A stretch of DNA of 64,000 bases, taken from Rhodobacteraceae bacterium EhC02 (GTDB lineage Bacteria; Pseudomonadota; Alphaproteobacteria; Rhodobacterales; Rhodobacteraceae). Positions 26,697 to 34,944 of this stretch are shown here, piece by piece. A model generated the notes under the pieces. That model saw only the letters and a list, made by a program, of their open reading frames with translations. It was not told where the DNA came from and searched no databases. How positions within the stretch are numbered: position 1 is the first letter of the stretch; each line of letters begins with the position of its first letter. The stretch covers positions 62,001 through 126,000 of the forward strand of contig LXYH01000020.1 of the NCBI GenBank assembly GCA_001650895.1. The letters run 5' to 3'. The translations under genes were made by a program, and so were the position numbers.

Positions 26697-28037
26697 ATGC
26701 CCCACCAACTGACGCGCCGCCCCTTTCTGGCGGGTCTCGCCGCAAGCCTTGCCCCTGTGTACCCTCGGCGGGCCGATGCCGCGCCTCGCCGCATTGCTGT
26801 GATCGGGGCGGGCATCGCCGGTCTTGCCGCCGCGCGGCTGCTGACGGATGCGGGGCATCAGGTCACGCTGATCGAGGCGCGGGGCCGCATTGGCGGACGC
26901 ATCCATACCTCGCGCCTGTGGCCGGACCTGCCGATGGATCGGGGCGCCAGCTGGATACATGGGCAGCAGGGCAATCCGCTGACCCCGCTGGCCCAGGCTG
27001 CCGGGGCCAAGTTGGTCCAGACCAGCTATGATGCCTCAGTCCTCCTCGGACCCGACGGGGCAGAGATCGACCCCGATCTGCGGCAGGCCGAAACGATCCT
27101 GACGCGTGCGATCAACGCCGCCGCACGGCTGGACGCCGATATATCGGTCCTGACCGCGCTGCATGCCTCGAGCGGCTGGCAAAGGGCCAACGCCGCCCAA
27201 CGCCGCCTTGTGATATATCTGCTCAACAGCCGGCTGGAGCAGGAATACGGCGGGCCGGCGCATCAGCTTTCCGCATGGTATGGGCAGGAGAGCACTGAAT
27301 TCGGCGGGCCTGATGTTCTGTTTCCGCAGGGGTTCGATCAGATCACCACCCATCTGGCGCGCGGTCTGGACATCCGCCTGTCCGCGCCTGTCTCCTCGGT
27401 GGAACCGGGTCAGGTGCGTCTGGCGGACGGGCTGCGCATCGCGGCGGATCATGTGATCTGCACGGTCCCGCTGGGCGTGCTGCAATCGGATAAGTTGCGC
27501 TTTGCCGAGGCGCTGCATCCCGCGCGGCAAGCGGCGATTGACGGGCTGCAGATGGGGCTTCTGAACAAATGCTGGCTGCGGTTTGACCGCGTGGCATGGC
27601 CGGATGACGTGGACTGGATCGGCTGGCTTGGTCCGGAACCGGGGTATTGGGGGGAATGGGTGTCGTTGGCGCGCGGCATTGGCGCTCCGGTTCTGGTGGG
27701 CTTCAACGCGGCGGATGCCGCCGCATCACTGGAAGCTCTGGATGATCGGGCCACGGTTGCGGCAGCGCTTGCGGCGCTGCGCGCCATGTTCGGTACGCGC
27801 TTTCCCGCGCCTGTCGCGGCGCAGGTGACGCGCTGGGGGCAGGACCCCTTCAGCCTTGGCAGCTACAGTTTCAACGCCGTGGGAACAGGGCCTGCGACCC
27901 GGCGGGCCCTGGCGGGGCCGGATTGGGATGCTCGGCTGTGGTTCGCGGGCGAAGCCTGCGCGCCTGCCCATTTCGGAACGGCGCATGGTGCGTTGATGTC
28001 GGGGCAGGCTGTCGCGCAAGCGTTGCTGGAGGGCTGA
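26697..28037 (+). CDS. Flavin-containing amine oxidase, Tat leader
   Basis: A 446-residue FAD-dependent monoamine oxidase family protein. An RR leader (LTRRPFLAGLAASLAP, about 5-20) suggests Tat export to the periplasm. The dinucleotide-binding motif AVIGAGIAGLAAARLL (34-49), the second strand LIEARGRIGGRIHT, and the C-terminal FAD motif LWFAGEACAPAHFGTAHGA are intact. Relatives oxidise polyamines or aromatic amines. I chose the ATG at 26697; a longer frame would include the upstream hairpin. The context gives no substrate. Confidence 0.85.
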   Translation: MPHQLTRRPFLAGLAASLAPVYPRRADAAPRRIAVIGAGIAGLAAARLLTDAGHQVTLIEARGRIGGRIHTSRLWPDLPMDRGASWIHGQQGNPLTPLAQAAGAKLVQTSYDASVLLGPDGAEIDPDLRQAETILTRAINAAARLDADISVLTALHASSGWQRANAAQRRLVIYLLNSRLEQEYGGPAHQLSAWYGQESTEFGGPDVLFPQGFDQITTHLARGLDIRLSAPVSSVEPGQVRLADGLRIAADHVICTVPLGVLQSDKLRFAEALHPARQAAIDGLQMGLLNKCWLRFDRVAWPDDVDWIGWLGPEPGYWGEWVSLARGIGAPVLVGFNAADAAASLEALDDRATVAAALAALRAMFGTRFPAPVAAQVTRWGQDPFSLGSYSFNAVGTGPATRRALAGPDWDARLWFAGEACAPAHFGTAHGALMSGQAVAQALLEG

Positions 28038-28040
28038 GGC

Positions 28041-30569
28041 CTATTCCCGCGCGCGCAGCACCTGTGCCGGACGCGCCGCCAGCGGCCGCCACGCGAAGGC
28101 AAGGCCGGACAGCAGCGTGGCCAGCACACCGCCCAGCACGATGGCGATGGCCGAGGGCCAGATCACGGTAAAGCCCGTCTGCATCACGTAATGGCTGACG
28201 GCCCAGCCACCCGCGATGCCTGCACCGATGGCCACGACACCTGCCGCTGCCCCCAGAAGGGCGGCGCGCAGCGCAAAGCTGCGCAGGATGCGGCCACGGC
28301 TCGCGCCGAGGGTCTTGAGCACGGCCGCCTCGTAGGTGCGGGCGCGTTCGCCCGCCGCCGCGGCACCGATCAGGACCAGAAAGCCGGTCAGCAATGTCGC
28401 CGCCGCACCATAGGATGTGGCCGCCGCCAGCCCCGCCAGCACGCCCGAGACCTGATCGATGGCGTCGCGCACCCGGATGGCGGTGATGTTCGGGGCCGAT
28501 CCCGCCACATCGCGCAGGATCTGCGCCTCGGCCTCTTCCTCGGCGTAGACGGTCGAGATGAAGGTATGGGGTGCCCCCGCCAGCGCGCGTTCGTTCATGG
28601 TCAGCACGAAGCCCATGCCGCCGGTGGAAAAATCAACCTCGCGCAGGCTGGTGATCGTGCCGGTGATGTCGCGGCCCAGCACGTTCATCGTCAGCGTGTC
28701 GCCGAGGCCGATGCCCATCTCGCGGGCTTCTTCTTCGGCAAAGCTGATCTGGGGCGGGCCGTCGTAATCGTCTGGCCACCATTCACCTGCAAGTATCCGG
28801 GTGCCTTCGGGCATCGCGCCGGCATAGGTCACGGCGCGGTCGCCGGTGACGACCCAGTGATCGCCTGCCACCTCGCTCGCGGGGCGGTCGTTGATCTGCG
28901 TGATCACGCCGCGCAGCATGGGGGCACTGTCGATGCGCGACACGGCGGGATCATTTTCCAGCCGCTCCATGAAGGCGGGCATCTGGTCGCGCTGGATATC
29001 CACGAAGAAATAGGAGGGGGCCACGTCCGGCAGATCGCGGGCGATGGCGCCGCGCAGGTTGCCGTCGATCTGGCCAACGGCGGCCAGCACGGACAGGCCA
29101 AGCCCCAGGGACAGCACCACGGATGTGGCCTCGTCCCGCTGGCCGCCAATGGCGGCCAGGGCCCAGCGCAGCACCGGGCGACCCCTGGCCACGCCGCGCA
29201 TGCGCTTGGTCAGGGCGCGCACCGCAAACGCGGTGAGCACCAGCAGCAGCAAGGCGCCCAGAATGCCGCCCGCGGTCCATAGCGTCAGCATCGCCGCGCC
29301 GGAAAAGGCCACGGCAGTTCCGATCAGCGCCGCCAGAAGCAGCAAGATCACCGCGAGCATGCGCAGCGGCGGCAGTATCTTGCTGGACGACAGGGCATCG
29401 CGGAAAAGGGTGGCGGCGCGCACCTCTTCAGTGCGTGACAGGGGCCAGAGGGTAAAGATCAGCGCCGTCAGTGCGCCATAGATCGCGGCTTCCAGAAGCG
29501 GGGCGGGGTGGATCGTGAAGACGGCGGGCACCGGCAGGCGCGCCTCGAGGAATGGCCCCAGCGCAAGCGGGATCGCCGCGCCAAGCGCAAGCCCCATGGC
29601 GATGCCCAACAGGCTGAGCGCGCCGATCTGCAGGAAATAGGTCTGAAAGATCGTGGCCCGGTCTGCACCAAGCGTGCGCAGGGTCGCGATCACGCTGGTC
29701 TTGCCCGCCAGGTAGGCGCGCACGGCGGCGGATACGCCCACCCCGCCGACGGCAAGGCCAGAGAGGCCCACGAGGATCAGGAACGATCCCAGCCGTTCCA
29801 CGAAACGCGCCACGCTGGGCGCGCCGTTGCGGCTGTCGCGCCAGCGCGCACCCGCGCCTTCGAAGGCTGCCAAGGCTTGCGCGCGCATCGCGTCAAGGTC
29901 GCTGCCCTCGGGCAGAAGCATGCGGTATTCGGTGGAATAGAGCGATCCTGCCGTCAGCAATCCGGCATTGGCGAGGGCTTCGGTTGCGACAATCGTGCGC
30001 GGGCCAAGGCCAAAGCCATCGGCCCCGGCATCAGGTTCGCGCGCGATCGCGGCCGTCAGGCGGAATTCCTGCGTGCCAAGGCGGAACGTGTCGCCGATCT
30101 GCAGGCCCATGCGGTCGATCAGCAGGGGATGCACCACGGCGCCGGGCAGACCGTCAGACCCGGCAAGGGCCTGCGACAACGGCATATCGGGCGACATTTC
30201 GATCTGTCCGATCAGCGGATAGGCGGCATCGACCGATTTGACCTGCGTCAGGCCACGCTCTGCCGTGTCGCCCGCGCCCTTCACAAGCATCGACCGGAAA
30301 TCCGTCACCTCGGATACCGCCTTGGCGAGGCCGTCGAGAACGGCGCGTTCCTCGGGGGTGGCGAAGCGGTAGGTCAGATCGATCTCGGCATCGCCGCCCA
30401 GGATGGCGGCCCCCTCGCGCGCCAACCCTGCCTCGATGCTGGAGCGCACAGAGCCCACGGCGGCAATGGCGGCGACGCCCAGTGTCAGGCAAGCCAAGAA
30501 GATGCGAAAACCCTTGAGGCCGCCGCGCAATTCGCGGGCGGCAAAGCGGGCGGCGATGCGCAGGCTCAT
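28041..30569 (-). CDS. ybbP: ABC transporter permease, YbbP/FtsX-like
   Basis: An 842-residue inner-membrane permease of the MacB/FtsX type, with one N-terminal helix, a large periplasmic domain, three helices around 280-385, then two further helices, a second periplasmic domain and three C-terminal helices. That ten-helix, two-FtsX-repeat plan matches E. coli YbbP. Such transporters often perform mechanical work in the envelope (lipid or lipoprotein extraction) rather than import. Its start overlaps the stop of ybbA (ATGA at 30566-30569). The tesA-ybbA-ybbP neighbourhood is conserved in many proteobacteria. Confidence 0.88.
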   Translation of the reverse strand: MSLRIAARFAARELRGGLKGFRIFLACLTLGVAAIAAVGSVRSSIEAGLAREGAAILGGDAEIDLTYRFATPEERAVLDGLAKAVSEVTDFRSMLVKGAGDTAERGLTQVKSVDAAYPLIGQIEMSPDMPLSQALAGSDGLPGAVVHPLLIDRMGLQIGDTFRLGTQEFRLTAAIAREPDAGADGFGLGPRTIVATEALANAGLLTAGSLYSTEYRMLLPEGSDLDAMRAQALAAFEGAGARWRDSRNGAPSVARFVERLGSFLILVGLSGLAVGGVGVSAAVRAYLAGKTSVIATLRTLGADRATIFQTYFLQIGALSLLGIAMGLALGAAIPLALGPFLEARLPVPAVFTIHPAPLLEAAIYGALTALIFTLWPLSRTEEVRAATLFRDALSSSKILPPLRMLAVILLLLAALIGTAVAFSGAAMLTLWTAGGILGALLLLVLTAFAVRALTKRMRGVARGRPVLRWALAAIGGQRDEATSVVLSLGLGLSVLAAVGQIDGNLRGAIARDLPDVAPSYFFVDIQRDQMPAFMERLENDPAVSRIDSAPMLRGVITQINDRPASEVAGDHWVVTGDRAVTYAGAMPEGTRILAGEWWPDDYDGPPQISFAEEEAREMGIGLGDTLTMNVLGRDITGTITSLREVDFSTGGMGFVLTMNERALAGAPHTFISTVYAEEEAEAQILRDVAGSAPNITAIRVRDAIDQVSGVLAGLAAATSYGAAATLLTGFLVLIGAAAAGERARTYEAAVLKTLGASRGRILRSFALRAALLGAAAGVVAIGAGIAGGWAVSHYVMQTGFTVIWPSAIAIVLGGVLATLLSGLAFAWRPLAARPAQVLRARE

Positions 30570-31267
30570 TCCGCGGCCTCGGCCTTGGTCGTGGTGTCCG
30601 TGTCGATGCGCCCGTCGCGCAGGCGAATGACGCGGTCGCACCGCGCGGCCAGTTCGTCGGAATGGGTGACCAGCACCAGCGTCGCGCCGTGCTTGTCGCG
30701 CAGGCCGAACAACAGCTCGATGATGGCGGCGCCGTTGCTGCCATCCAGATTGCCCGTGGGTTCATCCGCGAGGAGGATATCGGGGCGCGGGGCCGATGCG
30801 CGCGCCAGTGCCACGCGCTGCTGTTCGCCCCCCGACATCTGCGAGGGGTAGTGATCGGCGCGGCTGGCCAGTCCCACGGCCTCAAGCTCGGTGCGGGCGC
30901 GGGCAAAGGCATCCTTGTGCCCGGCCAGTTCCAGAGGGGTCGCGACGTTTTCCAGCGCGGTCATCGTGGGAATGAGGTGGAAGGATTGGAACACCACCCC
31001 CATATGATCCCTGCGGAAGCGGGCCAACTGATCCTCGGTCATCGTGGTGAGGTCCTGGCCCAGTGCCGTGATCCGGCCACCCGTGGCGCGTTCCAGCCCG
31101 CCCATCAGCATGAGGAGAGAGGACTTGCCAGAACCAGACGGCCCCACAAGACCCAGCGTTTCACCCTTCTGGACATCTAGCGAGATGCCGTGGAGGATAT
31201 CCACGCGGCCCGCGTTCCCATCAAGCGAGAGGGCCGCGTCAGTCAGGGAAATCACCGGAGATGTCAT
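30566..31267 (-). CDS. ybbA: ABC transporter ATP-binding protein, YbbA-like
   Basis: A 233-residue ATPase that partners YbbP. Walker A GPSGSGKSS (42-50), the Q-loop VVFQSFHLIPTMTALENV, signature MSGGEQQRVA, and Walker B ILLADEPTGNLDG are complete; the Q-loop wording is that of LolD/MacB-type ATPases. Its ATG at 31267 lies only four bases from the divergent tesA-like ATG at 31272, so each gene's promoter must lie in the other's coding region. The upstream SD is weak. Confidence 0.92.
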   Translation of the reverse strand: MTSPVISLTDAALSLDGNAGRVDILHGISLDVQKGETLGLVGPSGSGKSSLLMLMGGLERATGGRITALGQDLTTMTEDQLARFRRDHMGVVFQSFHLIPTMTALENVATPLELAGHKDAFARARTELEAVGLASRADHYPSQMSGGEQQRVALARASAPRPDILLADEPTGNLDGSNGAAIIELLFGLRDKHGATLVLVTHSDELAARCDRVIRLRDGRIDTDTTTKAEAAE

Positions 31268-31271
31268 CAGT

Positions 31272-31994
31272 ATGCGCCTGCTTTCAATTGCTTGTCTGAC
31301 ATATGGGGCCTTGCGGGCATGGGGCAAGGGCTGTGCCGCCCTTGTTCTGGCGCTTGGGCTGGTCCTTGCCCAGTCCGCCGACGCGCAGCAGACCCGTACC
31401 CTGCCACTGTCGATCGTGGCCTTTGGCGACAGCCTCACGCAGGGCTACGGGCTGATCGAAGAGGAAGGTTTCGTGCCGCAACTGCGCGCCTGGCTTGATG
31501 CAAAGGGACAAACGGTGCGGGTGGTCAATGCGGGTGTGTCGGGCGATACGACGGCCGGCGGGTTGTCGCGGGTCGAGTGGACGTTGACGCCGGACATTCA
31601 CGGCATGATCGTGGCGCTGGGTGGCAATGACGTTCTGCGCGGGCTGGATCCCGCCGTGACGCGCGCAAATGTCGAGGGCATCCTGAAAGCCGCACAAGCG
31701 GCTGATGTGCCGGTCCTGCTGGTGGGCATGCAGGCGCCCGGAAACTATGGACCGGAATTCAAGGCGGCGTTCGAGGCGATCTGGCCGGAGTTGGCCGAGA
31801 CCTATGGCGCGCTTTATTTCGAAAGTTTCTTCGAGGGGCTGGGTGACGGGGACCTGTCTGCGGCGCAGGCCTATTTTCAGGATGACGGGATCCATCCGAA
31901 TGCCGAAGGCGTGGGGCTGATCGTGGACGCTATGGGGCCGGCCGTGCTGGAATTGATCGCGGCGGCGGCGGAGCGGCGGGCGGCCAAAGGGTGA
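31272..31994 (+). CDS. tesA: Arylesterase / lysophospholipase, TesA-like SGNH hydrolase
   Basis: A 240-residue exported GDSL esterase. A signal peptide covers about residues 1-38 (hydrophobic CAALVLALGLVLAQSADA). SGNH blocks are GDSLTQGYG (52-60, Ser54), a Gly in VNAGVSGDTTAGG, ALGGNDVLRG, and the catalytic DGIHPN near residue 213. TesA acts on acyl-CoA thioesters and lysophospholipids in the periplasm. It diverges from ybbA-ybbP as in E. coli. It is followed by a tandem repeat and a strong terminator. Confidence 0.9.
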   Translation: MRLLSIACLTYGALRAWGKGCAALVLALGLVLAQSADAQQTRTLPLSIVAFGDSLTQGYGLIEEEGFVPQLRAWLDAKGQTVRVVNAGVSGDTTAGGLSRVEWTLTPDIHGMIVALGGNDVLRGLDPAVTRANVEGILKAAQAADVPVLLVGMQAPGNYGPEFKAAFEAIWPELAETYGALYFESFFEGLGDGDLSAAQAYFQDDGIHPNAEGVGLIVDAMGPAVLELIAAAAERRAAKG

Positions 31995-32014
31995 TCACGG
32001 AAGGCGCCGCTTGC

Positions 32015-32044
32015 GCCGGTCACATGACAGCCGGTCACATGACA
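32015..32044 (+). repeat. Two perfect tandem copies of a 15-bp unit
   Basis: GCCGGTCACATGACA occurs twice without interruption (32015-32029 and 32030-32044), between the tesA stop and its terminator. It contains the palindromic core TCACATGA. It may be simple slippage or a paired binding site. Confidence 0.75.
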
Positions 32045-32072
32045 AAGGGGCCCCGCGACAGGGCCCCTTTTT
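32044..32072 (+). terminator. Rho-independent terminator between tesA and cspA
   Basis: A ten-base stem (AAAGGGGCCC / GGGCCCCTTT), loop of seven, then TT and C. It serves tesA on the plus strand and may serve the convergent cspA on the minus strand. Confidence 0.85.
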
Positions 32073-32093
32073 CGTCTTCAACCGATCCAGTGA

Positions 32094-32300
32094 TCAGGCC
32101 AGAGAAATGTTCACAGCGGATTCACGACCATCGCGGCCCGGTTCGATGTCGAACTTGACCTTCTGATTGTCGGCAAGACCGGTCAGACCCGAACGCTCGA
32201 CCGCCGAAATGTGAACGAAGACATCCTTGCTGCCGCCATCGGGCGCAATGAAGCCGTAGCCTTTGGTTGTGTTGAACCATTTCACGGTGCCAGTGGCCAT
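32094..32300 (-). CDS. cspA: Cold-shock protein, CspA family (copy 1)
   Basis: A 68-residue single-domain RNA chaperone. RNP1 is KGYGFIAPD and RNP2 DVFVHIS, on a five-strand OB fold. AAGGAG precedes the ATG. It is 90 percent or so identical by eye to the copy at 33107, differing at a few positions (KGYGF vs KGFGF, KFDIEPG vs TFDIEAG). The two copies flank trxC and point the same way. Whether they are cold-induced or constitutive cannot be told from the leader. Confidence 0.95.
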   Translation of the reverse strand: MATGTVKWFNTTKGYGFIAPDGGSKDVFVHISAVERSGLTGLADNQKVKFDIEPGRDGRESAVNISLA

Positions 32301-32576
32301 ACCGCATCTCCTTAACAGATCTGCTGCCCGCACTGTGCGGCAGCCCGGCTAGTCAGTGCATAATCGAGGTACTGACCTGTGAAGGAGCAGGCTATTCGAT
32401 AGTGTTAACGTCGCGCTTTTGATTATGTGTATGGTCAGGAGTCGTTTCAAGAGGGATATTTGGCTGAAATTGCCGGTTTTCGGGGCTTTTTCCGCAGTTT
32501 TTTGATGGTGAGAGACTTTTTTGCCGGTTGGGCAATCGTATATATAAAGTCGAATATCAGCATGGAGAAGGCTGTC

Positions 32577-33008
32577 ATGGCTTCCAGAAAACTGACCTGC
32601 CTGTCCTGTGGGCAGGTGAACCGTGTTCCCGAGGACAGGCTGACCGCTGGCCCCAAATGCGGAACATGCGGCGCCGGGCTGATTTCGGGCAAGGCGGTCG
32701 AGATCGATCTTGCCACGCTGCAGAAGGCCGCGCGCAATGACGAATTGCCGCTGGTGGTCGACTTCTGGGCGCCCTGGTGCGGCCCCTGCCGCATGATGGC
32801 GCCCGAGTTTTCCAAGGCGGCCGGTGCGCTGTCGGGTCAGGCACGCCTGGTCAAGCTGAACACCGAGGACAATCCGCAGGCGGGTGCGCTGTACAACATC
32901 AGGGGCATCCCGACGATGGCGGCCTTCGCGGGCGGGCGAGAGCGCAAACGCCAGTCAGGGGCAATGCCTGCGGCGGGGATCGTCGACTGGGTGAACGGGG
33001 CAGTCTGA
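32577..33008 (+). CDS. trxC: Thioredoxin 2 with N-terminal zinc ribbon
   Basis: A 143-residue cytosolic thioredoxin of the TrxC type. The four cysteines C8, C11, C28 and C31 form the zinc ribbon, and FWAPWCGPC (63-71) is the redox-active site. Zinc-bound TrxC acts in oxidative-stress repair. I chose the ATG at 32577, with GGAGAAGG five bases upstream. It lies between two cspA copies; a bidirectional terminator follows. The AT-rich leader (32520-32560) contains TATATATAA-like promoter sequence. Confidence 0.93.
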   Translation: MASRKLTCLSCGQVNRVPEDRLTAGPKCGTCGAGLISGKAVEIDLATLQKAARNDELPLVVDFWAPWCGPCRMMAPEFSKAAGALSGQARLVKLNTEDNPQAGALYNIRGIPTMAAFAGGRERKRQSGAMPAAGIVDWVNGAV

Positions 33009-33048
33009 AGGGCGCTGCCCAAGACCGCAAGGCCGGTGCCGAGAATGC

Positions 33049-33082
33049 AAAACGGGCGCGCAGATCCCTGCGCGCCCGTTTC
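33049..33082. terminator. Bidirectional terminator between trxC and cspA copy 2
   Basis: A perfect 13-bp stem (AACGGGCGCGCAG / CTGCGCGCCCGTT) with the loop ATCC. T-runs flank both sides (TTC on plus, TTTT on minus counting the stem), fitting the convergent genes. Confidence 0.88.
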
Positions 33083-33106
33083 ATTCCTGCCCCTTGGGGC
33101 GAAATA

Positions 33107-33313
33107 TTATGCCAGCGAAAGGTTGGTCGCGGATTCGCGGCCGTCACGACCTGCTTCGATGTCGAAGGTCACTTTCTGGTTGTCGGCCAGGCCGGTCAGG
33201 CCCGAACGCTCGACTGCCGAGATGTGCACGAACACATCTTTGCTGCCGCCATCGGGTGCAATGAAGCCGAAGCCTTTGGTGGTGTTGAACCATTTCACGG
33301 TGCCAGTAGCCAT
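33107..33313 (-). CDS. Cold-shock protein, CspA family (copy 2)
   Basis: A 68-residue CspA paralogue with RNP1 KGFGFIAPD and RNP2 DVFVHIS. CAGGAG lies upstream of its ATG. It is nearly the same protein as the copy at 32094, so the pair is a local duplication with trxC in between. The region upstream on its strand (33314-33600) is non-coding and long enough for the structured leader that csp genes often have. Confidence 0.95.
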   Translation of the reverse strand: MATGTVKWFNTTKGFGFIAPDGGSKDVFVHISAVERSGLTGLADNQKVTFDIEAGRDGRESATNLSLA

Positions 33314-33613
33314 ATCCGTGTTCTCCTGTCTTGTGTCGCCATCCGCGTCAGTGCGATGGCCCGGCGTTGGTCGGTCTGGATCGAAGGACTGAGCGCCGTT
33401 GGACGGAAGACAGTGGTCGAAAAAGAATAACGTAGCAGGGCCGCGTATGGCAGAGACCTGCCCATTAAGCAAGGATATTCGGGACTTCGGCCTGATTGGG
33501 CGGAATTTGCCGAATTTGGCTGAAGTTTTCGCGATCCGCCCTCGACAATTCAGGCATTCATCACATTTCGGTCTTACCAAAGAACGTGTGCGGGACTTGA
33601 AGGAGAGGCAAGA
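33314..33613. other. Intergenic region, leader of cspA copy 2 and start region of the next gene
   Basis: About 300 bases separate the divergent csp copy 2 and the small membrane-protein gene. I see no gene. It is richer in A and T than its surroundings from 33411 to 33480, as expected for promoters and for a long csp 5' leader, but I cannot assign a specific motif. Confidence 0.4.
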
Positions 33614-33631
33614 ATGGACGGAGGTATGTAT

Positions 33632-33874
33632 ATGTCACGGGAGAACGAAGTCATGCGACAGGCAGCGGTGCGGGAGGCGGCCATGGCCTCGATCCGGCGC
33701 AAGGATATGGCGCAGATGGCTGGCGGTCACGCCGTGATGGCGGGCCTGATGGGATTTGGCGAGGCAGCTGAGGGCAAGGGCCTGTTTGCCAAGATCGTGC
33801 ATGGCGCGAAACTGTTCTGCATCGCCTTCGCCTTTCTGACGCCCAACTATCTTGTCTGGCACGTCCTGCTGTAA
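33632..33874 (+). CDS. Small membrane protein of unknown function
   Basis: An 80-residue product (86 if started at 33614). The first 50 residues are Arg/Glu/Met-rich and helical; a hydrophobic C-terminal segment (KLFCIAFAFLTPNYLVWHVLL) makes a single membrane helix, as in tail-anchored proteins. Two starts have ribosome sites: AGGAGAGG before 33614 and GGAGG seven bases before 33632; I prefer the second because of its better match and spacing. No family recognised. The next gene, also a small membrane protein, has its own promoter. Confidence 0.6.
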   Translation: MSRENEVMRQAAVREAAMASIRRKDMAQMAGGHAVMAGLMGFGEAAEGKGLFAKIVHGAKLFCIAFAFLTPNYLVWHVLL

Positions 33875-33878
33875 TCGT

Positions 33879-33894
33879 ATTCAAATACTTGAAT
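33879..33894 (+). promoter_or_regulatory. SqrR/BigR-type operator (ATTC-N8-GAAT)
   Basis: The palindrome ATTCAA-N4-TTGAAT matches the ATTC-N8-GAAT consensus described for SqrR, the ArsR-family persulfide sensor of Rhodobacter, and for related BigR repressors. It overlaps the -35 region of the promoter for the DUF2892 gene. Repression relieved by sulfide or persulfide is the expected behaviour. The regulator gene is not in the window. Confidence 0.65.
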
Positions 33895-33917
33895 GTCATT
33901 TCGATCCGGGCTATATC
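33889..33917 (+). promoter_or_regulatory. Promoter of the DUF2892 gene
   Basis: TTGAAT (33889-33894) and TATATC (33912-33917) are separated by 17 bases. The -35 hexamer is the right half of the SqrR/BigR-like operator, so bound repressor would block polymerase. Confidence 0.6.
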
Positions 33918-33967
33918 AGGGGTAACGCAGGCGCATGGTGAGTCTGCCCCTGACAAGGAAGAAAGAC

Positions 33968-34171
33968 ATGACACTTGATCGTAGCGTGATGATGTTTGCA
34001 GGCTTCATGGTTCTGCTGAGCGTGGTGCTGACCGCCCTGGTTTCGCCGCTGTTCATGTGGTTCACCGTGTTCATCGGCGTGAACCTGATCCAATCCTCGA
34101 TCACCGGGTTCTGCCCGGCGGCCAGCATCTTCAAGAAATTCGGCGTGAAAAGCGGCTGCGCCTTCAAATAA
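33968..34171 (+). CDS. DUF2892 (YgaP-type) inner-membrane protein
   Basis: A 67-residue protein with two hydrophobic segments (about 8-27 and 29-43) and the GFCPAASIFKKFGVKSGC ending, which matches DUF2892, the membrane part of YgaP-type rhodaneses. Stand-alone members occur in sulfide-response operons. AGGAAGAAAGAC precedes the ATG. The operator upstream supports a place in the sulfide/persulfide response. Cys49 and Cys64 could matter for that. The gene has a strong terminator. Confidence 0.8.
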   Translation: MTLDRSVMMFAGFMVLLSVVLTALVSPLFMWFTVFIGVNLIQSSITGFCPAASIFKKFGVKSGCAFK

Positions 34172-34190
34172 GGTCCGGCCCGGAAACAAG

Positions 34191-34222
34191 AAAAGGGGGG
34201 TGCCATCGGCACCCCCCTTTTT
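34191..34222. terminator. Bidirectional terminator between the DUF2892 and L,D-transpeptidase genes
   Basis: A perfect 14-bp stem (AAAAGGGGGGTGCC / GGCACCCCCCTTTT) with the loop ATC. It ends in a T-run on either strand, fitting the convergent genes. Confidence 0.93.
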
Positions 34223-34246
34223 CGATGTCATGCGCAGTGGCGCGGA

Positions 34247-34813
34247 TCAGAGAACCGTCACGACCGTGCCCACCGGCACCCGTTGGTAAAGGTCGATCAC
34301 ATGGTCGTTGATCATGCGGATGCAGCCGTTCGACACCGACCGGCCGATGCTTTGCGGTTCGGTCGTGCCATGAATGCGGAAATAGGTGTCGCGCCCATTC
34401 TGGAACAGGTAAAGCGCGCGCGCCCCCAGCGGGTTGCCGGGGCCACCGGGCTGCACATAGTCATTGTCGACGAACTTGGCATAGGCGCGCGGGTCGCGTT
34501 CGATCATCTCGTTGGTGGGACGCCAGGTTGGCCATTCTTTCTTGACGCTGATCGTGGCGGTGCCGGTGAATTCCAGCCCGGCCTTGCCGACGCCCACACC
34601 GTAGCGGCGGGCGCGGCCGCTCTCGGTCACGAAATACAGGAAATGCGCGCGCGGCAGCACCAGTAGCTGGCCGACACCGTATTGCGCGTCAAAGTTCACA
34701 TCCTGCGGGGCGAAACGGGGATTGAGCGTGAATGTCTTGGCCTGCGCAAACACGGTCTGCGGCACGGTGGCGGCGGCCATGGTCGAGGCGATGAAAGAGC
34801 GGCGCGTGATCAT
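34247..34813 (-). CDS. L,D-transpeptidase (YkuD family), exported
   Basis: A 188-residue periplasmic enzyme of the ErfK/YbiS/YkuD type, forming 3-3 crosslinks or attaching proteins to peptidoglycan. An RR leader (MITRRSFIASTMAAATVPQT) could be Tat or Sec. The catalytic region IHGTTEPQSIGRSVSNGCIR holds His148 and Cys164. The domain is complete but short, with no extra binding module. It is convergent with the DUF2892 gene. Confidence 0.9.
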   Translation of the reverse strand: MITRRSFIASTMAAATVPQTVFAQAKTFTLNPRFAPQDVNFDAQYGVGQLLVLPRAHFLYFVTESGRARRYGVGVGKAGLEFTGTATISVKKEWPTWRPTNEMIERDPRAYAKFVDNDYVQPGGPGNPLGARALYLFQNGRDTYFRIHGTTEPQSIGRSVSNGCIRMINDHVIDLYQRVPVGTVVTVL

Positions 34814-34944
34814 GTCGGGGTCAAAATCCTTGTTACCTATGCAAAAGAGGTGCCATCCCGAGGGGATTCGATCAAGCCGGAGTAAGCCCCCGATGCTGCT
34901 TTCGGGCGGATCGTGCCTTTCGGATCAATCCGCCCGGACAGTCG

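Noticed and set aside
33105..33125. A reverse-oriented fourth copy of the 21-bp element near cspA copy 2
   Set aside because: Only about half of the pattern matches (an ATATTTCG-like string next to CAAG), and the GCAAGAAGAA part is missing.
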